The position numbers and the translations under genes were made by a program. Shown one piece after another: positions 1 to 7,977 of a stretch of 64,000 bases of DNA. Source of the DNA: Martelella alba (GTDB lineage Bacteria > Pseudomonadota > Gammaproteobacteria > Enterobacterales > Enterobacteriaceae); the NCBI RefSeq assembly GCF_005217455.1, contig NZ_SZPQ01000001.1:186001-250000 (forward strand), given 5' to 3'. Position 1 is the first letter of the stretch. The number at the start of each line of letters is the position of its first letter. Under the pieces are notes generated by a model. It did not search any database and had not been told where the DNA came from. It saw only the letters and a program-made list of their open reading frames with translations.

Positions 1-1
1 A

Positions 2-862
2 ATGGCCAATGTCGCCGACCGGCCGTTCTGGACGCGTGTGGCGGTGATGGACCTCCGGACTCGCCCGGCGCATGCCGCCCTGAACGGACTGACCGCCCGC
101 TATGATGACCCCATCTGGCAATTTTCCTACCCGCCCGACGGCTATCATTGCCGCTGCCGCATCCGCGCCCGGACGCAAAAAGACGTCGACCGCAACAACA
201 TCACCGTCTGGTCGAGCGAGGGTCATCTCGAAACCGTGCAGCAGGCCTGGGGCCCGGACGACACCCGCGAGGTTCAGGCGTTCCGCTACAAAGACCAACT
301 CTATACCCCCGATGCCGGCTTTGGCCACAACCCGGGCCAGGGCTGGCTGGCCGGTCTCGGTCAGCGGTTGATGGACCGCTCCGCCTCGGCGCCGCCGGCG
401 CTGGCCGTCCAGGCGGTGCGCGAGACGCTCTCCGAGCCGCAGCTGCTGGACGCGCTGACCGGCGACATGCGCAAATTCGTCGACCAGACGCTGCTGCGCG
501 AGCCGACCGGCTCGTTGCGCCACACCGGCGCCATCAGCCAACGCGTACTGGATGGGCTGAACCGAAGGGGTCTGGCGCCCAGCTCCGCCGTGCTGACGGT
601 CACCGACAGCGCGGTGACGACCGCGCCGGGTCCGGTCTGGGAGACGCTACCGGCGCAATTGCGCGAGCCGGTGGCGGTACTGCTGGACGATACCGACCTG
701 GTCTATGTCATCCGCGCCGAGGACGCCCTGCACGCGGTGCGGGCCACGGCGGGCGATGCCGTCACCGGCTACACCCTGCAACTGTCCGACAGCGGCCGGG
801 CGCTGACGCCGGCGGCGCTGGAGAGCCTGAACACGCTGCCGGTCCTGGAAGGGGCGTTATAA
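2..862 (+). CDS. Phage head morphogenesis protein, Mu gpF-like (5' partial)
   Basis: The visible 286 codons match the C-terminal part of Mu gpF / SPP1 gp7-type minor head proteins, which act in capsid assembly and DNA packaging. The diagnostic stretch is near the start: a RPAHAALNG-like segment followed by YPPDGYHCRCR with the conserved Cys-Arg-Cys-Arg (residues about 24-56). The reading frame is open to the window edge, and the family is normally longer at its N-terminus, so the ATG at position 2 is probably internal and the gene starts outside the window. It overlaps the next gene by one base (TAATG), the usual late-operon arrangement. Confidence 0.85.
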   Translation: MANVADRPFWTRVAVMDLRTRPAHAALNGLTARYDDPIWQFSYPPDGYHCRCRIRARTQKDVDRNNITVWSSEGHLETVQQAWGPDDTREVQAFRYKDQLYTPDAGFGHNPGQGWLAGLGQRLMDRSASAPPALAVQAVRETLSEPQLLDALTGDMRKFVDQTLLREPTGSLRHTGAISQRVLDGLNRRGLAPSSAVLTVTDSAVTTAPGPVWETLPAQLREPVAVLLDDTDLVYVIRAEDALHAVRATAGDAVTGYTLQLSDSGRALTPAALESLNTLPVLEGAL

Positions 863-1407
863 TGGCGCAACATGAAATCGTCTTTGACGTCACCGACTTC
901 GCGCATTCGCTCGGCGAACTCATCAACAAGCTGGAGCACCGCCAGCCACTGATGCGCGAGCTGGCGGGCTTGATGTGGGACGCCGTCGAGGAGAACTTCG
1001 CCCAGCAGGGCCGTCCGAAATGGATGGGCTGGAGCCCACGCTATGCCAAGCGGCGCGGTCCCGGCCAAATCCTGCAACGCTCCGGACGGCTGGCCACGTC
1101 TATCATGCCCTACAGTGATAACGACTGGGCGATGGTCGGCACCAATGTTGTCTACGCCGGCATCCACAACAACGGCGGCAAAATCAATATCCCGGCCCGC
1201 AGCCAAAAGGCGTATTACAAGAACGACAAGGAAGGGAAACGCATCAATCGTTTCGCCAAAAAGGACGGCGCCGATCATTCGACCTGGCACACGCTGCCGT
1301 CGTACACCATCAACATGCCCCGGCGCGAATTCATGCGTCTGACCGAAACGGACGTGGAAGACATGGAAGAAAAAGCGCAGGACTATTTCAGCCAGATTTA
1401 CCGGTAA
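862..1407 (+). CDS. Phage virion morphogenesis protein, Mu gpG-like
   Basis: This 181-residue protein resembles Mu gpG and the phage virion morphogenesis / tail completion family, thought to act where head and tail join. The start at 862 overlaps the stop of the gpF-like gene and gives the expected N-terminus (MAQHEIVFDV). A conserved central segment around residues 65-110 carries the GQILQRSGRLATSI and VYAGIHNNGG stretches typical of the family. The longer open frame upstream in the same phase is only a shadow of gpF. A non-coding gap of about 240 bases separates it from the protease gene. Confidence 0.85.
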   Translation: MAQHEIVFDVTDFAHSLGELINKLEHRQPLMRELAGLMWDAVEENFAQQGRPKWMGWSPRYAKRRGPGQILQRSGRLATSIMPYSDNDWAMVGTNVVYAGIHNNGGKINIPARSQKAYYKNDKEGKRINRFAKKDGADHSTWHTLPSYTINMPRREFMRLTETDVEDMEEKAQDYFSQIYR

Positions 1408-1646
1408 TTCTCCCGCAATCATAAAACGCGCTAAACGGCCCGCTACGCCGTTGACGCCGCAAACGGCCATGATGGTGCGTCTAAACCCCCTCCGTGCGTT
1501 TTTAAAAGCAGTTTAAAAACGATTAGCGCTATTGCCACCCACCGTTCATGAGTGACATCATGATCCGGCGATATATTCCCTCCCTTCAATCCGGACTGAA
1601 CCCCTTCACCTTATTGCGCGTGCCGCCCTTTGCTACTGTCAGCGGC
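1408..1646. other. Gap between gpG- and gpI-like genes with inverted repeat
   Basis: This is the largest non-coding stretch between phage genes. Its main feature is a perfect 10-bp inverted repeat at 1497-1521 (CGTTTTTAAA, loop AGCAG, TTTAAAAACG). An open frame begins at 1548 in phase with the protease gene, but the added 33 residues are not expected for the family. The gap could hold a processing site, a weak terminator or a promoter for the head genes; the sequence does not decide. Confidence 0.5.
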
Positions 1647-2729
1647 ATGAAAACGCGCATCGCTTCACTCTCACTTGCCATCAACGCCGCCAGTCGCGGG
1701 GTCATCCAGCTGTTGCCGGCCGGTACCTTCCGCGCCGCCGACGGCCGGCCGGCGGAATGCGATGCCTGGCATATCGATGCCGGCAGCGCGGCCGTATTGA
1801 TTGCCCAGGCCAATGCCCGGCAAACGCCCTATGTCATCGACTACGAGCACCAGACGCTGCTGGCGGCCAAAAACGGCCAGCCGGCGCCGGCCTCCGGCTG
1901 GTTCAAAACGCTGGAATGGCGTGAGGGCGAAGGGCTGTTCGCCGTTGACGTGGACTGGACCGCTGCCGCCGCCAGCGCCATCGATGCCAACGAGTACAAG
2001 TTTATTTCCCCGGTTTTTCAGTACGACACCACCGGCCAGGTGACGGCGCTCATTAACGCGGCCCTGACCAATACGCCCGCCCTGGACGGCATGGACGAGG
2101 TGATGCTTGCCGCCGCCTCGCTCCTGGCCGTCGCCACACTTGAGGATTCCGTAATGGAAGATTTGCTGGAACAGCTGCGCTGGTTCCTGGGTTTGCCGCT
2201 GTCGTCGACCAAGGACGACATTCTGGCCGAGCTGACCAAGCTCATCGCCAAAATCAAAGCGGCGGATGACGCCACGGCCGCCGCCAGCGGTCTGGCCTGG
2301 ATTGCGGCGCAGGAAACCCGCATCGTCGCGCTCACAACCCAACTCGACAGCCCCGACCCGACCCGGTTTGTCAGCGTCGAGACCATGAACCAGGCCATTG
2401 CCGAAGCCCGCGCCACCGGCGAGGAGCGTCTCGCCGAGCTGTCGCTCAAACAGTCCGAGCAGACCATCACCGCCGCACTGTCCGACGGCCGGTTGCTGCC
2501 GGCGCAAAAAGCCTGGGCGCATGCCCTGGCGAAAACCAAGCCCGAGGAGCTCCAGGCCTACCTGGACAAGCAACGGCCGGTCGCGGCGTTATCCCGTACT
2601 CAAACCGCCGGCCAAGCGCCGTCAGGCTCTCGCCCCAAGGATGTCTTATCCGAGGACGGTGAACTCAATACGGCGGTATTGAGCCTGATGGGCATTGATC
2701 CCGCCACCATTAAAGAGGAAGCCCAGTAA
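1647..2729 (+). CDS. Phage head maturation protease with nested scaffold, Mu gpI-like
   Basis: The 360-residue protein (Mu gpI has 361) is the prohead protease that cleaves scaffold and itself during capsid maturation. The N-terminal half carries the family hallmark DYEHQT at residues 65-70, followed by the ASGWFKTLEWREGEGLF segment. The C-terminal half, after an Ala-rich linker, is helical and scaffold-like. The start at 1647 was chosen over 1548 because MKTRIASLSLAIN is the expected N-terminus and it fits the family length. The stop overlaps the next gene's ATG. An internal start with a good ribosome binding site lies at 2154. Confidence 0.88.
   Translation: MKTRIASLSLAINAASRGVIQLLPAGTFRAADGRPAECDAWHIDAGSAAVLIAQANARQTPYVIDYEHQTLLAAKNGQPAPASGWFKTLEWREGEGLFAVDVDWTAAAASAIDANEYKFISPVFQYDTTGQVTALINAALTNTPALDGMDEVMLAAASLLAVATLEDSVMEDLLEQLRWFLGLPLSSTKDDILAELTKLIAKIKAADDATAAASGLAWIAAQETRIVALTTQLDSPDPTRFVSVETMNQAIAEARATGEERLAELSLKQSEQTITAALSDGRLLPAQKAWAHALAKTKPEELQAYLDKQRPVAALSRTQTAGQAPSGSRPKDVLSEDGELNTAVLSLMGIDPATIKEEAQ
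2154..2729 (+). CDS. Probable nested scaffold protein start within protease gene (Mu gpZ-like)
   Basis: An in-frame ATG at 2154 is preceded by GAGG at 2142-2145, eight bases upstream. This would yield a separate 191-residue protein beginning MEDLLEQLRWFLGLP, identical to the protease C-terminus. Mu makes its scaffold Z in this way from within gene I, and other phages use the same in-frame nesting. The junction also falls at the end of the protease domain, just after an Ala-rich stretch. The start is visible; use of the start is inferred from the Mu precedent. Confidence 0.6.
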   Translation: MEDLLEQLRWFLGLPLSSTKDDILAELTKLIAKIKAADDATAAASGLAWIAAQETRIVALTTQLDSPDPTRFVSVETMNQAIAEARATGEERLAELSLKQSEQTITAALSDGRLLPAQKAWAHALAKTKPEELQAYLDKQRPVAALSRTQTAGQAPSGSRPKDVLSEDGELNTAVLSLMGIDPATIKEEAQ

Positions 2730-3121
2730 TGGATCGCAATACCCCCTATCGCAACGGCGAGATTGTCGCCGTGCCCGTGGCGGCGGCCACGATGATTTAT
2801 GGCGGTCATATGGTGGCCGCCAATGCCAGCGGCCTGGCCGTACCGGCAGCGGCTACCGCCGCGCTAACGGTTCTCGGCGTGTCCGATGAATACGCCGACA
2901 ACACCGCCGGCGCGGCCGGGGCCACCTCGGTGAATGTCCGTCGGGGCAAGGCGTGGAAGTTCGCGAATTTGTCGAGCGATGCCGTTTCGCAGGCGTCGGT
3001 CGGCAAGCCGTGTTATGTCTCGGACAGCATTACTGTTGCCGCGACCAGTGATGACGATGCCCGACCGGTTGCCGGCACGGTCATCGCCGTCGAATCCGAT
3101 GGCGTCTGGGTAGAAATTTAA
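2729..3121 (+). CDS. Phage head decoration / structural cement-like protein
   Basis: This small protein of 130 residues is rich in Ala, Val, Gly and Thr and lies between the protease and the major head gene. In many Mu-like and lambdoid phages that slot encodes a capsid-stabilising decoration protein. The composition and the stretch from about residue 66 (VNVRRGKAWKFAN) to the end suggest a beta-barrel, as in DUF2190-type cement proteins, but no diagnostic motif was recognised. It overlaps the protease stop by one base. The position and size are solid; the function is inferred. Confidence 0.6.
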   Translation: MDRNTPYRNGEIVAVPVAAATMIYGGHMVAANASGLAVPAAATAALTVLGVSDEYADNTAGAAGATSVNVRRGKAWKFANLSSDAVSQASVGKPCYVSDSITVAATSDDDARPVAGTVIAVESDGVWVEI

Positions 3122-3132
3122 GGAGACCGCCC

Positions 3133-4041
3133 GTGTTAGTGAATAAACAAAACCTGCGCACCATCTTTGTCGGGTTGAAGTCGACCTTCCAAAACGCCTT
3201 CAACCAGACGCCGAACGACTGGCAACAGGTGGCGATGGTCGTGCCCTCCACGACCAAAGAGGAAAATTACGCCTGGCTTTCGCGCTTCCCGAAAATGAAG
3301 GAATGGATCGGCGAAAAAATCGTTAAGGCGCTCGAAGGGTTCAGCTACACCATCCGCAATAAGGATTGGGAAGCGACCATTGAGGTCGACCGCAACGATA
3401 TCGAAGACGACACCATGCTGGGCTACGCCCAACAGGCGCAGGGCGCGGGGCAATCGGCCGCCGAACTGCCGTCCGATATTATCGGTCGTCTCATCAGCGG
3501 CGGGTTCACCAACCTGTGCTATGACGGCCAGTATTTTTTCGATACAGATCACCCGGTCGGCGCCGGTGTCGCCTCCAACAAAGGCACCAAAGCCTTGTCT
3601 TACGCCACCCTGGCCGCCGCGCAGGCATCCTATGGTGTTGCCCGGGCCGCGATGCGTAATTTCAGCGACGACGAAGGTGAAAGCCTGCGCATCAATCCGG
3701 GGGTGCTGGTCGTTCCGCCGGCGCTGGAGGATGTGGCCAACTACCTGATGACGGCTGACCGTTTTCCGGACCAGACCCCGAACATCTACAAAGGCACCGC
3801 CAAGGTATTGGTGTGGCCGGGACTGGCCACCGATACCGAATGGTACCTGTTCGATGTCACCAAGCCGGTGAAACCCCTGGTCTATCAGGAACGGAAAAAA
3901 CCGGTCTTTGTGGAGCAGACCAACATGGACAGCGACGACGTCTTCATGCTGAAAAAATATAAATTTGGCGCCGAGGCCCGCTCGAACGGCGGTTATGGCT
4001 TCTGGCAAATGGCGTATGGCTCAACCGGGGTGACTGCATAA
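3133..4041 (+). CDS. Major capsid (head) protein, Mu gpT-like
   Basis: The 302-residue protein matches the Mu major head subunit gpT. Recognisable segments are the N-terminal LRTIFVGLKSTFQNAF, WLSRFPKMKEWIGEK around residues 54-68, the EVDRNDIEDD segment near 90 and FFDTDHPVG near 138. It starts with GTG, with a clear GGAG seven bases upstream. The stop overlaps the ATG of the next gene. It should form the HK97-fold shell after scaffold removal by the gpI-like protease. Confidence 0.9.
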   Translation: MLVNKQNLRTIFVGLKSTFQNAFNQTPNDWQQVAMVVPSTTKEENYAWLSRFPKMKEWIGEKIVKALEGFSYTIRNKDWEATIEVDRNDIEDDTMLGYAQQAQGAGQSAAELPSDIIGRLISGGFTNLCYDGQYFFDTDHPVGAGVASNKGTKALSYATLAAAQASYGVARAAMRNFSDDEGESLRINPGVLVVPPALEDVANYLMTADRFPDQTPNIYKGTAKVLVWPGLATDTEWYLFDVTKPVKPLVYQERKKPVFVEQTNMDSDDVFMLKKYKFGAEARSNGGYGFWQMAYGSTGVTA

Positions 4042-4361
4042 TGCCTGTGATTACGATTACCGCGAAACGCGACGGTTTCCGCCGCTGTGGCAAGGCCCAC
4101 AGCGACAAGCCGGTGACCTGGCCGGACGGTTCGTTTACCGCCGAACAGATTGCCATCCTCAAGGCCGAGCCGATGCTGGTCGTGTACGACGGGGAAGCGC
4201 CGTCCGATGGCGACCTGCAAAAGCAGCTCGATGCCGTGACGGCCGACAAGGCGACGTTGCAGTCCCAGGTTGATGCACTGACGGCGGACAAAACCGCGTT
4301 GCAGTCCCAGGTCGATGAATTGACCGCCGCCGCTGCCACCGCGACCAAGGCCAGCAAATAA
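4041..4361 (+). CDS. Mu-like phage protein with coiled-coil tail (HI1506/gp35-like)
   Basis: This 106-residue protein sits between the major head gene and gp36, as the HI1506/gp35-type gene does in Mu-like prophages. Residues 1-50 form a compact domain with RDGFRRCGKAH and a WPDGSFTAEQIA segment like those of FluMu proteins. Residues 57-97 are a predicted coiled coil made of near-duplicate units (two copies of TADKxxLQSQVDALT-type sequence). The repeated DNA is visible at about 4239-4325. Its role in the virion is not established. Confidence 0.7.
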   Translation: MPVITITAKRDGFRRCGKAHSDKPVTWPDGSFTAEQIAILKAEPMLVVYDGEAPSDGDLQKQLDAVTADKATLQSQVDALTADKTALQSQVDELTAAAATATKASK

Positions 4362-4792
4362 TGACCTACGCGACCCGGGAAGATATGGTCCGCCAGTTCG
4401 GCGAGCGCGAGTGCATAGCGCTCTCCGACCGTGAATTTACGGGCGAAATCGACGACGACGTGCTGACCGGTGGTCTTGAGCGGGCATCGTCCCGCATCGA
4501 CAGTTACCTGGCCGGCCGTTATCCGGTGCCCTGGCCGGACACGCCCGGGATCTTGGTGGGCATCTGCTGTGATATCGCTCGTTATGAACTGACGGGCGCC
4601 GAAACGCAGAATACCGAGGAGATCAGGGAACGTTATGAGGATGCATTGCGTTATCTGGAGCGGGTGGCCGATGGCCGTATTACTCTGGGCCGTTTACCGA
4701 ATGGCCAGGTGGCTGAAGGCGCTAGCGTGGCCCGGTTTACATCGTCGGGTCGTGTGTTTGGGCGTAATGAGACGAATGGGGGTGCGTTTTGA
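4361..4792 (+). CDS. Mu gp36-like head/neck protein (DUF1320)
   Basis: The 143-residue product begins MTYATREDMVRQFGE and carries the helix-rich pattern of DUF1320 (Mu gp36), including DSYLAGRYPVPWPDTP around residues 46-61 and a CCDIARYEL helix. The family is thought to be a neck or head-tail connector component, similar in place to gp6-like connectors. Its ATG overlaps the upstream stop codon by one base, and its stop overlaps the TTG start of the next gene, so translational coupling is likely. Confidence 0.82.
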   Translation: MTYATREDMVRQFGERECIALSDREFTGEIDDDVLTGGLERASSRIDSYLAGRYPVPWPDTPGILVGICCDIARYELTGAETQNTEEIRERYEDALRYLERVADGRITLGRLPNGQVAEGASVARFTSSGRVFGRNETNGGAF

Positions 4793-5439
4793 TTATCACG
4801 CAAATCGAATCCGCCATTATCGCCAGGCTCACCCAGGGGCTCGGCAAGTTGGTCCAGGGGGTGCATTCCTACAGTGGCGAACTCGATGGCGAGCCGGCTG
4901 ACGTGGTGCGCCGGTTGCCGGCGGTGTGGGTGACGTTCGGCGGTATCCAGAAAGCCGAACTGGTCAGCACCGCCCGCAACAAGTGGCGCGATACCGGTCG
5001 GTTCGTGGTCATCGTCGGCACTCACAGCGTGCGCAGCGACGAGGCGACCCGCCAGGGCGGGCCGGCGTTCGGTGAGATAGGTTCGTATCAGTTGATTTAT
5101 GCGGTGCGCCGTTTGTTGGCCCGTCAGGACCTGGGACTGGGCATCGACTATCTGATGCCGGGCAAGGTCCAGACGTTGTTCAACACCAAGGTAAGAGCCG
5201 CCGCGATGTCGGTATTCGCTTGCGAGTTCGAGACCCGGTTTGACTCGATGGCGCTTGAGAACGGCAAGTTTCCGCTCGCGCCGGCGGATTTACCGGCGGA
5301 CGACCCGGACCGACTGTTCGGCCAGTACGGCGGCGCCAGCAGCCCGGACGACCCGGACTGGCTCACCACCGATTTGCAGTATTTCCTGAACGGCCAAGAC
5401 CCGGCCGCAGCGGAGGACATCATCAATCATGAAAGTTAA
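4789..5439 (+). CDS. Mu gp37-like protein (DUF1834)
   Basis: The 216-residue protein matches Mu gp37 / DUF1834, a tail-terminator-like family. Evidence is its place after gp36, the N-terminal IESAIIARLTQGLG helix and the central PAVWVTFGG and WRDTGRFVVIVG strands. The apparent start is TTG at 4789, overlapping the TGA of gp36 by four bases; no better ATG lies in this frame close by. The C-terminal 40 residues are Asp/Pro-rich and look variable. Confidence 0.78.
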   Translation: MIITQIESAIIARLTQGLGKLVQGVHSYSGELDGEPADVVRRLPAVWVTFGGIQKAELVSTARNKWRDTGRFVVIVGTHSVRSDEATRQGGPAFGEIGSYQLIYAVRRLLARQDLGLGIDYLMPGKVQTLFNTKVRAAAMSVFACEFETRFDSMALENGKFPLAPADLPADDPDRLFGQYGGASSPDDPDWLTTDLQYFLNGQDPAAAEDIINHES

Positions 5440-5659
5440 AGCCAGGACCGGTATCAGCGTGCCGCGTGAGGACAATCCCCGGCGCTACATCACCGACGCC
5501 GAGGCGCTTGAAGTCGCCGAGAGCGCCTATTATCTGCGCCGGTTGGCCGAAGGCGACCTGCTCCGGGTGACGGAGGCAGCGCCGGCCGCCGCCACTTCCC
5601 CCACGGCTGAGACGGCCACCGCCCAGACCGCCGCCGATGCCGGCAAAGGAGACAAATAA
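5429..5659 (+). CDS. Mu gp38-like small protein (DUF2635)
   Basis: This 76-residue protein begins MKVKARTGISVPREDNPRR, the characteristic opening of DUF2635 (Mu gp38). It continues with a YITDAEALEV segment and an Ala/Thr-rich low-complexity tail from residue 51. It is conserved just upstream of the contractile sheath gene in Mu-like phages and has no assigned role. It overlaps gp37 by 11 bases and touches the sheath gene at TAATG. Confidence 0.85.
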   Translation: MKVKARTGISVPREDNPRRYITDAEALEVAESAYYLRRLAEGDLLRVTEAAPAAATSPTAETATAQTAADAGKGDK

Positions 5660-7077
5660 TGTCGAGCCCGAACATTTCGTTTAACACCATCGGGTCGAGC
5701 ATCCGCAAGCCCGGGCAATACCTGGAATTCAATTACAGCCTGGCGGTACGCACCTTGCCGGCCAACGCGCAAAAGGTACTGCTACTCGCCCCGATGCTCG
5801 CCGCCGGCAGCCAGGCGGCGCTGACCCCCATCAGCGTCTTCAGTGCCGACGAAGCGGCGGTCTATTTCGGCTATGGCTCGGTGGCGCACCTGATGACGAT
5901 TGCGGCCATCAATAGCTATGCCTATCTGGATTTGACGGTCATCGGCGTGGCGGATGCCGAAGCCGGCCTGGCCGCCAGCGGCACGGTGACCCTTACCGGG
6001 CCGGCCAGCGCTCAAGGCGTGGTCAGCCTGTGGGTCGGTAATACCCGGGTCGATGTGGCCGTCAGCGCCGCCGATACGGCGACAGCGATTGCAGCGGACC
6101 TGGTGACGACTATCGGCAATCTGCCGGGCCTGCCGGTGACCGCAGCAGCGGCTGCCGGCGTGGTGACGTTGACGGCCAAAAACAAGGGGACGGTCGGCAA
6201 CGATATCAAGCTCAGAGCGCAGACCACCGCATCCGGTACCACGGTGGCGGTAGCGGCTATGGCCGGCGGCGCCACGGACCCGGATATCGCGCCGGCGCTG
6301 GCCGCCGTGGTGGCCGCAGGCCACAACATTATCATTTGCCCGTTTTCCAGCCAGGCGGCGCTGACGGCGTTGCGCACCCATCTGGATTTTGTCTCGGGAC
6401 CCATGGAGCAGCGCGGCGCCATTGGCGTGGGCGGCTGGCCCGGCACCTTGGCGGCCGGAACAACGCTCGCCGCTAGCCTCAACGGCGGGCGTATTACGCT
6501 GGGCTGGCATAACGGCTCGGTACTGTTGCCGGCGGAAATCGCCGCCGCCTATGCCGCCGCCATCGCCAGCGAGGAAGACCCGGCACGGCCGCTCAACACG
6601 CTGACCATGGCACTTGACGTGACGGACATTACCAGCCGCCCGGGGCGCACCGAGCAGGAAAACGCCCTGAAAAATGGTCTGACGCCGTTTGAAATCGGCT
6701 CGGGTGATGTGGTCGAGATCGTCCGGGCCATCACCACCTACACCAAAAATGCGAGCGGTGTGGATGATGTATCGCTTTTGGACCTTACCACCATCCGCAC
6801 ACTCGATTATGTGCGTAAAGCCTGCCGCGAGCGGATTGCGTTGCGCTTCCCGCGCAGCAAGTTGTCCAGCCGGACCCCGCCGCTGGTGAAAAGCGAGCTC
6901 TATGATGTGCTGCTCAAGCTTGAAGAGCTGGAGATCATCGAAGAGGTCGAGGCGAATAAGGACGGTCTCATCGTAGAGCGCGACAGTCAGGATGTGGATC
7001 GGCTCGATGCGCGTATCCCGTCGGATGTGGTCAATGGCCTGCATGTGTTTGCCGGCGTCATCGATTTGCTTTTATAA
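5659..7077 (+). CDS. Contractile tail sheath protein, Mu gpL-like
   Basis: At 472 residues this is the sheath subunit of the contractile myovirus tail (Mu gpL, 495 residues). It starts with the family segment ISFNTIGSSIRKPGQY and has a conserved C-terminal lobe from about residue 300, including VTDITSRPGRTEQE and LRTLDYVRKACRERIALRFPR. The variable middle, residues about 95-200, is Ala/Thr/Val-rich and probably the surface-exposed domain. A good GGAG site precedes the ATG, which overlaps the upstream stop. The tube gene follows after 11 bases. Confidence 0.92.
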   Translation: MSSPNISFNTIGSSIRKPGQYLEFNYSLAVRTLPANAQKVLLLAPMLAAGSQAALTPISVFSADEAAVYFGYGSVAHLMTIAAINSYAYLDLTVIGVADAEAGLAASGTVTLTGPASAQGVVSLWVGNTRVDVAVSAADTATAIAADLVTTIGNLPGLPVTAAAAAGVVTLTAKNKGTVGNDIKLRAQTTASGTTVAVAAMAGGATDPDIAPALAAVVAAGHNIIICPFSSQAALTALRTHLDFVSGPMEQRGAIGVGGWPGTLAAGTTLAASLNGGRITLGWHNGSVLLPAEIAAAYAAAIASEEDPARPLNTLTMALDVTDITSRPGRTEQENALKNGLTPFEIGSGDVVEIVRAITTYTKNASGVDDVSLLDLTTIRTLDYVRKACRERIALRFPRSKLSSRTPPLVKSELYDVLLKLEELEIIEEVEANKDGLIVERDSQDVDRLDARIPSDVVNGLHVFAGVIDLLL

Positions 7078-7088
7078 GGAGCCTTTAA

Positions 7089-7463
7089 ATGGCACTTGAA
7101 GAATATGTGGGGCCGATTGTCCTGTATATGGATGGCCAGGAAATCGAAGTCACCGATGTGCGCACACAGACCAATACCGGACGCAAGTTGGTCAAGACGA
7201 TGAACAGCACCGGCCGGGCGAAAGGTTTTGCACAGGGCATTGCGGATTACCAACTGACCGTCACGGTGGTTATCCCCAAAGACGTGGCCGAGCCGGATTG
7301 GGATGCGATGGAAGGCTCGAAACTGACCATGATGGACCTTGAGGGCAATCCGCTCTACAGCTATCTGGATTGTTTCACCACGCAGACCGGTGAGCAATAC
7401 ACGGTCGATAACGAAGCCCGCCGCGACCTGACGGTACAGGCACTGCGTAAGGTGAAAGGCTGA
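7089..7463 (+). CDS. Tail tube protein, Mu gpM-like
   Basis: The 124-residue product is the inner tube subunit around which the sheath assembles. It has the Mu gpM pattern: VLYMDGQEIEVTDVR near the N-terminus, YQLTVTVVIPKD centrally and RRDLTVQALRKVKG at the end. It lies directly after the sheath gene, the invariant arrangement in contractile tails. An AAGGAG-like ribosome binding site is visible just upstream, and its stop overlaps the ATG of the gp41-like chaperone. Confidence 0.88.
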   Translation: MALEEYVGPIVLYMDGQEIEVTDVRTQTNTGRKLVKTMNSTGRAKGFAQGIADYQLTVTVVIPKDVAEPDWDAMEGSKLTMMDLEGNPLYSYLDCFTTQTGEQYTVDNEARRDLTVQALRKVKG

Positions 7464-7858
7464 TGAACGCGTCCGGAAAATTGCTCTACGGCGTCCAGGT
7501 GGGCGACGTCATTCATTATGACTATACCGTCACATTGCCGGTTATCCGTCATACCGTCGATGCCCTGGCGGCCACTATGGAAGCCCGGGGCGAGACCAAT
7601 AGCCCGGCGGCGTCGATGTATTACCGGGTGGCCGTGATGGCCGAGGTGCTGCAATCCCTGGGCACCCTGACAAAAGAGGAGATCACCGCCGAGGTGCTGC
7701 TCGCCGGCTTGACCGACGAGGATATGGATATCCTCGATGCGGAACTGGCCGGCCTTAAAAAAAAGCGGATGCGCGCAGTGCCGGCCTTGACGGACTCCGC
7801 GTCGCCACTCTCGCCCTCGGACGCTACGGCATCAGCCCTGACCGTGTCGCAGGAATGA
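7463..7858 (+). CDS. Tail assembly chaperone, Mu gp41-like (unshifted product)
   Basis: This 131-residue protein is the short form of the tail assembly chaperone that coats the tape measure while the tube polymerises. It lies between the tube and tape-measure genes, like gpG of lambda and gp41 of Mu. After the ordered domain (residues 1-101) the frame passes an A8 run at 7757-7764. It then continues as a low-complexity Ala/Ser/Pro/Thr tail of 30 residues, as expected when the biologically important sequence lies in another frame. The longer frameshifted form is listed separately. Confidence 0.85.
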   Translation: MNASGKLLYGVQVGDVIHYDYTVTLPVIRHTVDALAATMEARGETNSPAASMYYRVAVMAEVLQSLGTLTKEEITAEVLLAGLTDEDMDILDAELAGLKKKRMRAVPALTDSASPLSPSDATASALTVSQE

Positions 7859-7977
7859 CGTTATCCGAGCTCGAATCCTGGCTTGAAGCGCTGGCCCGGC
7901 TGCATGGCAAAAAGCCATCCCGGGCCACGCATATCAAGTCACGGCGGCGCAATAAACCCCAGACGAGGAAACGGTAA
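7463..7977 (+). CDS. Tail assembly chaperone, predicted -1 frameshift fusion
   Basis: A -1 slip at the AAA-AAG codons at 7760-7765 would join the first 101 codons to 70 codons in the other frame, giving about 171 residues. The shifted frame is open and protein-like: it reads GLRVATLALGRYGISPDRVA and then MTLSELESWLEALARLHG, with a Lys/Arg-rich end. It stops at 7977, exactly where the tape-measure ATG begins. Tail chaperone frameshifting (gpG/gpGT in lambda) is conserved in tailed phages and reported for Mu. The slip position is inferred; the open, family-like extension is seen directly. Confidence 0.75.
7754..7765 (+). promoter_or_regulatory. Probable frameshift slippery site (CTT AAA AAA AAG)
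   Basis: The zero-frame codons CTT-AAA-AAA-AAG contain eight consecutive A residues, so tRNA-Lys can re-pair one base back without mismatch. The -1 frame has a stop (TAA at 7756-7758) immediately before the run and none after it until 7977. That is the arrangement expected for a programmed -1 site. Confidence 0.7.

Noticed and set aside
769-1470. Long minus-strand open frame across gpF/gpG-like genes
   Set aside because: It is the antisense of two well-supported Mu-like genes and has no recognisable domains.
5782-7044. 420-codon minus-strand frame inside the sheath gene
   Set aside because: It exists because the GC-rich sheath gene leaves few stops in the antisense frame; composition is His/Arg/Gln-rich without motif.
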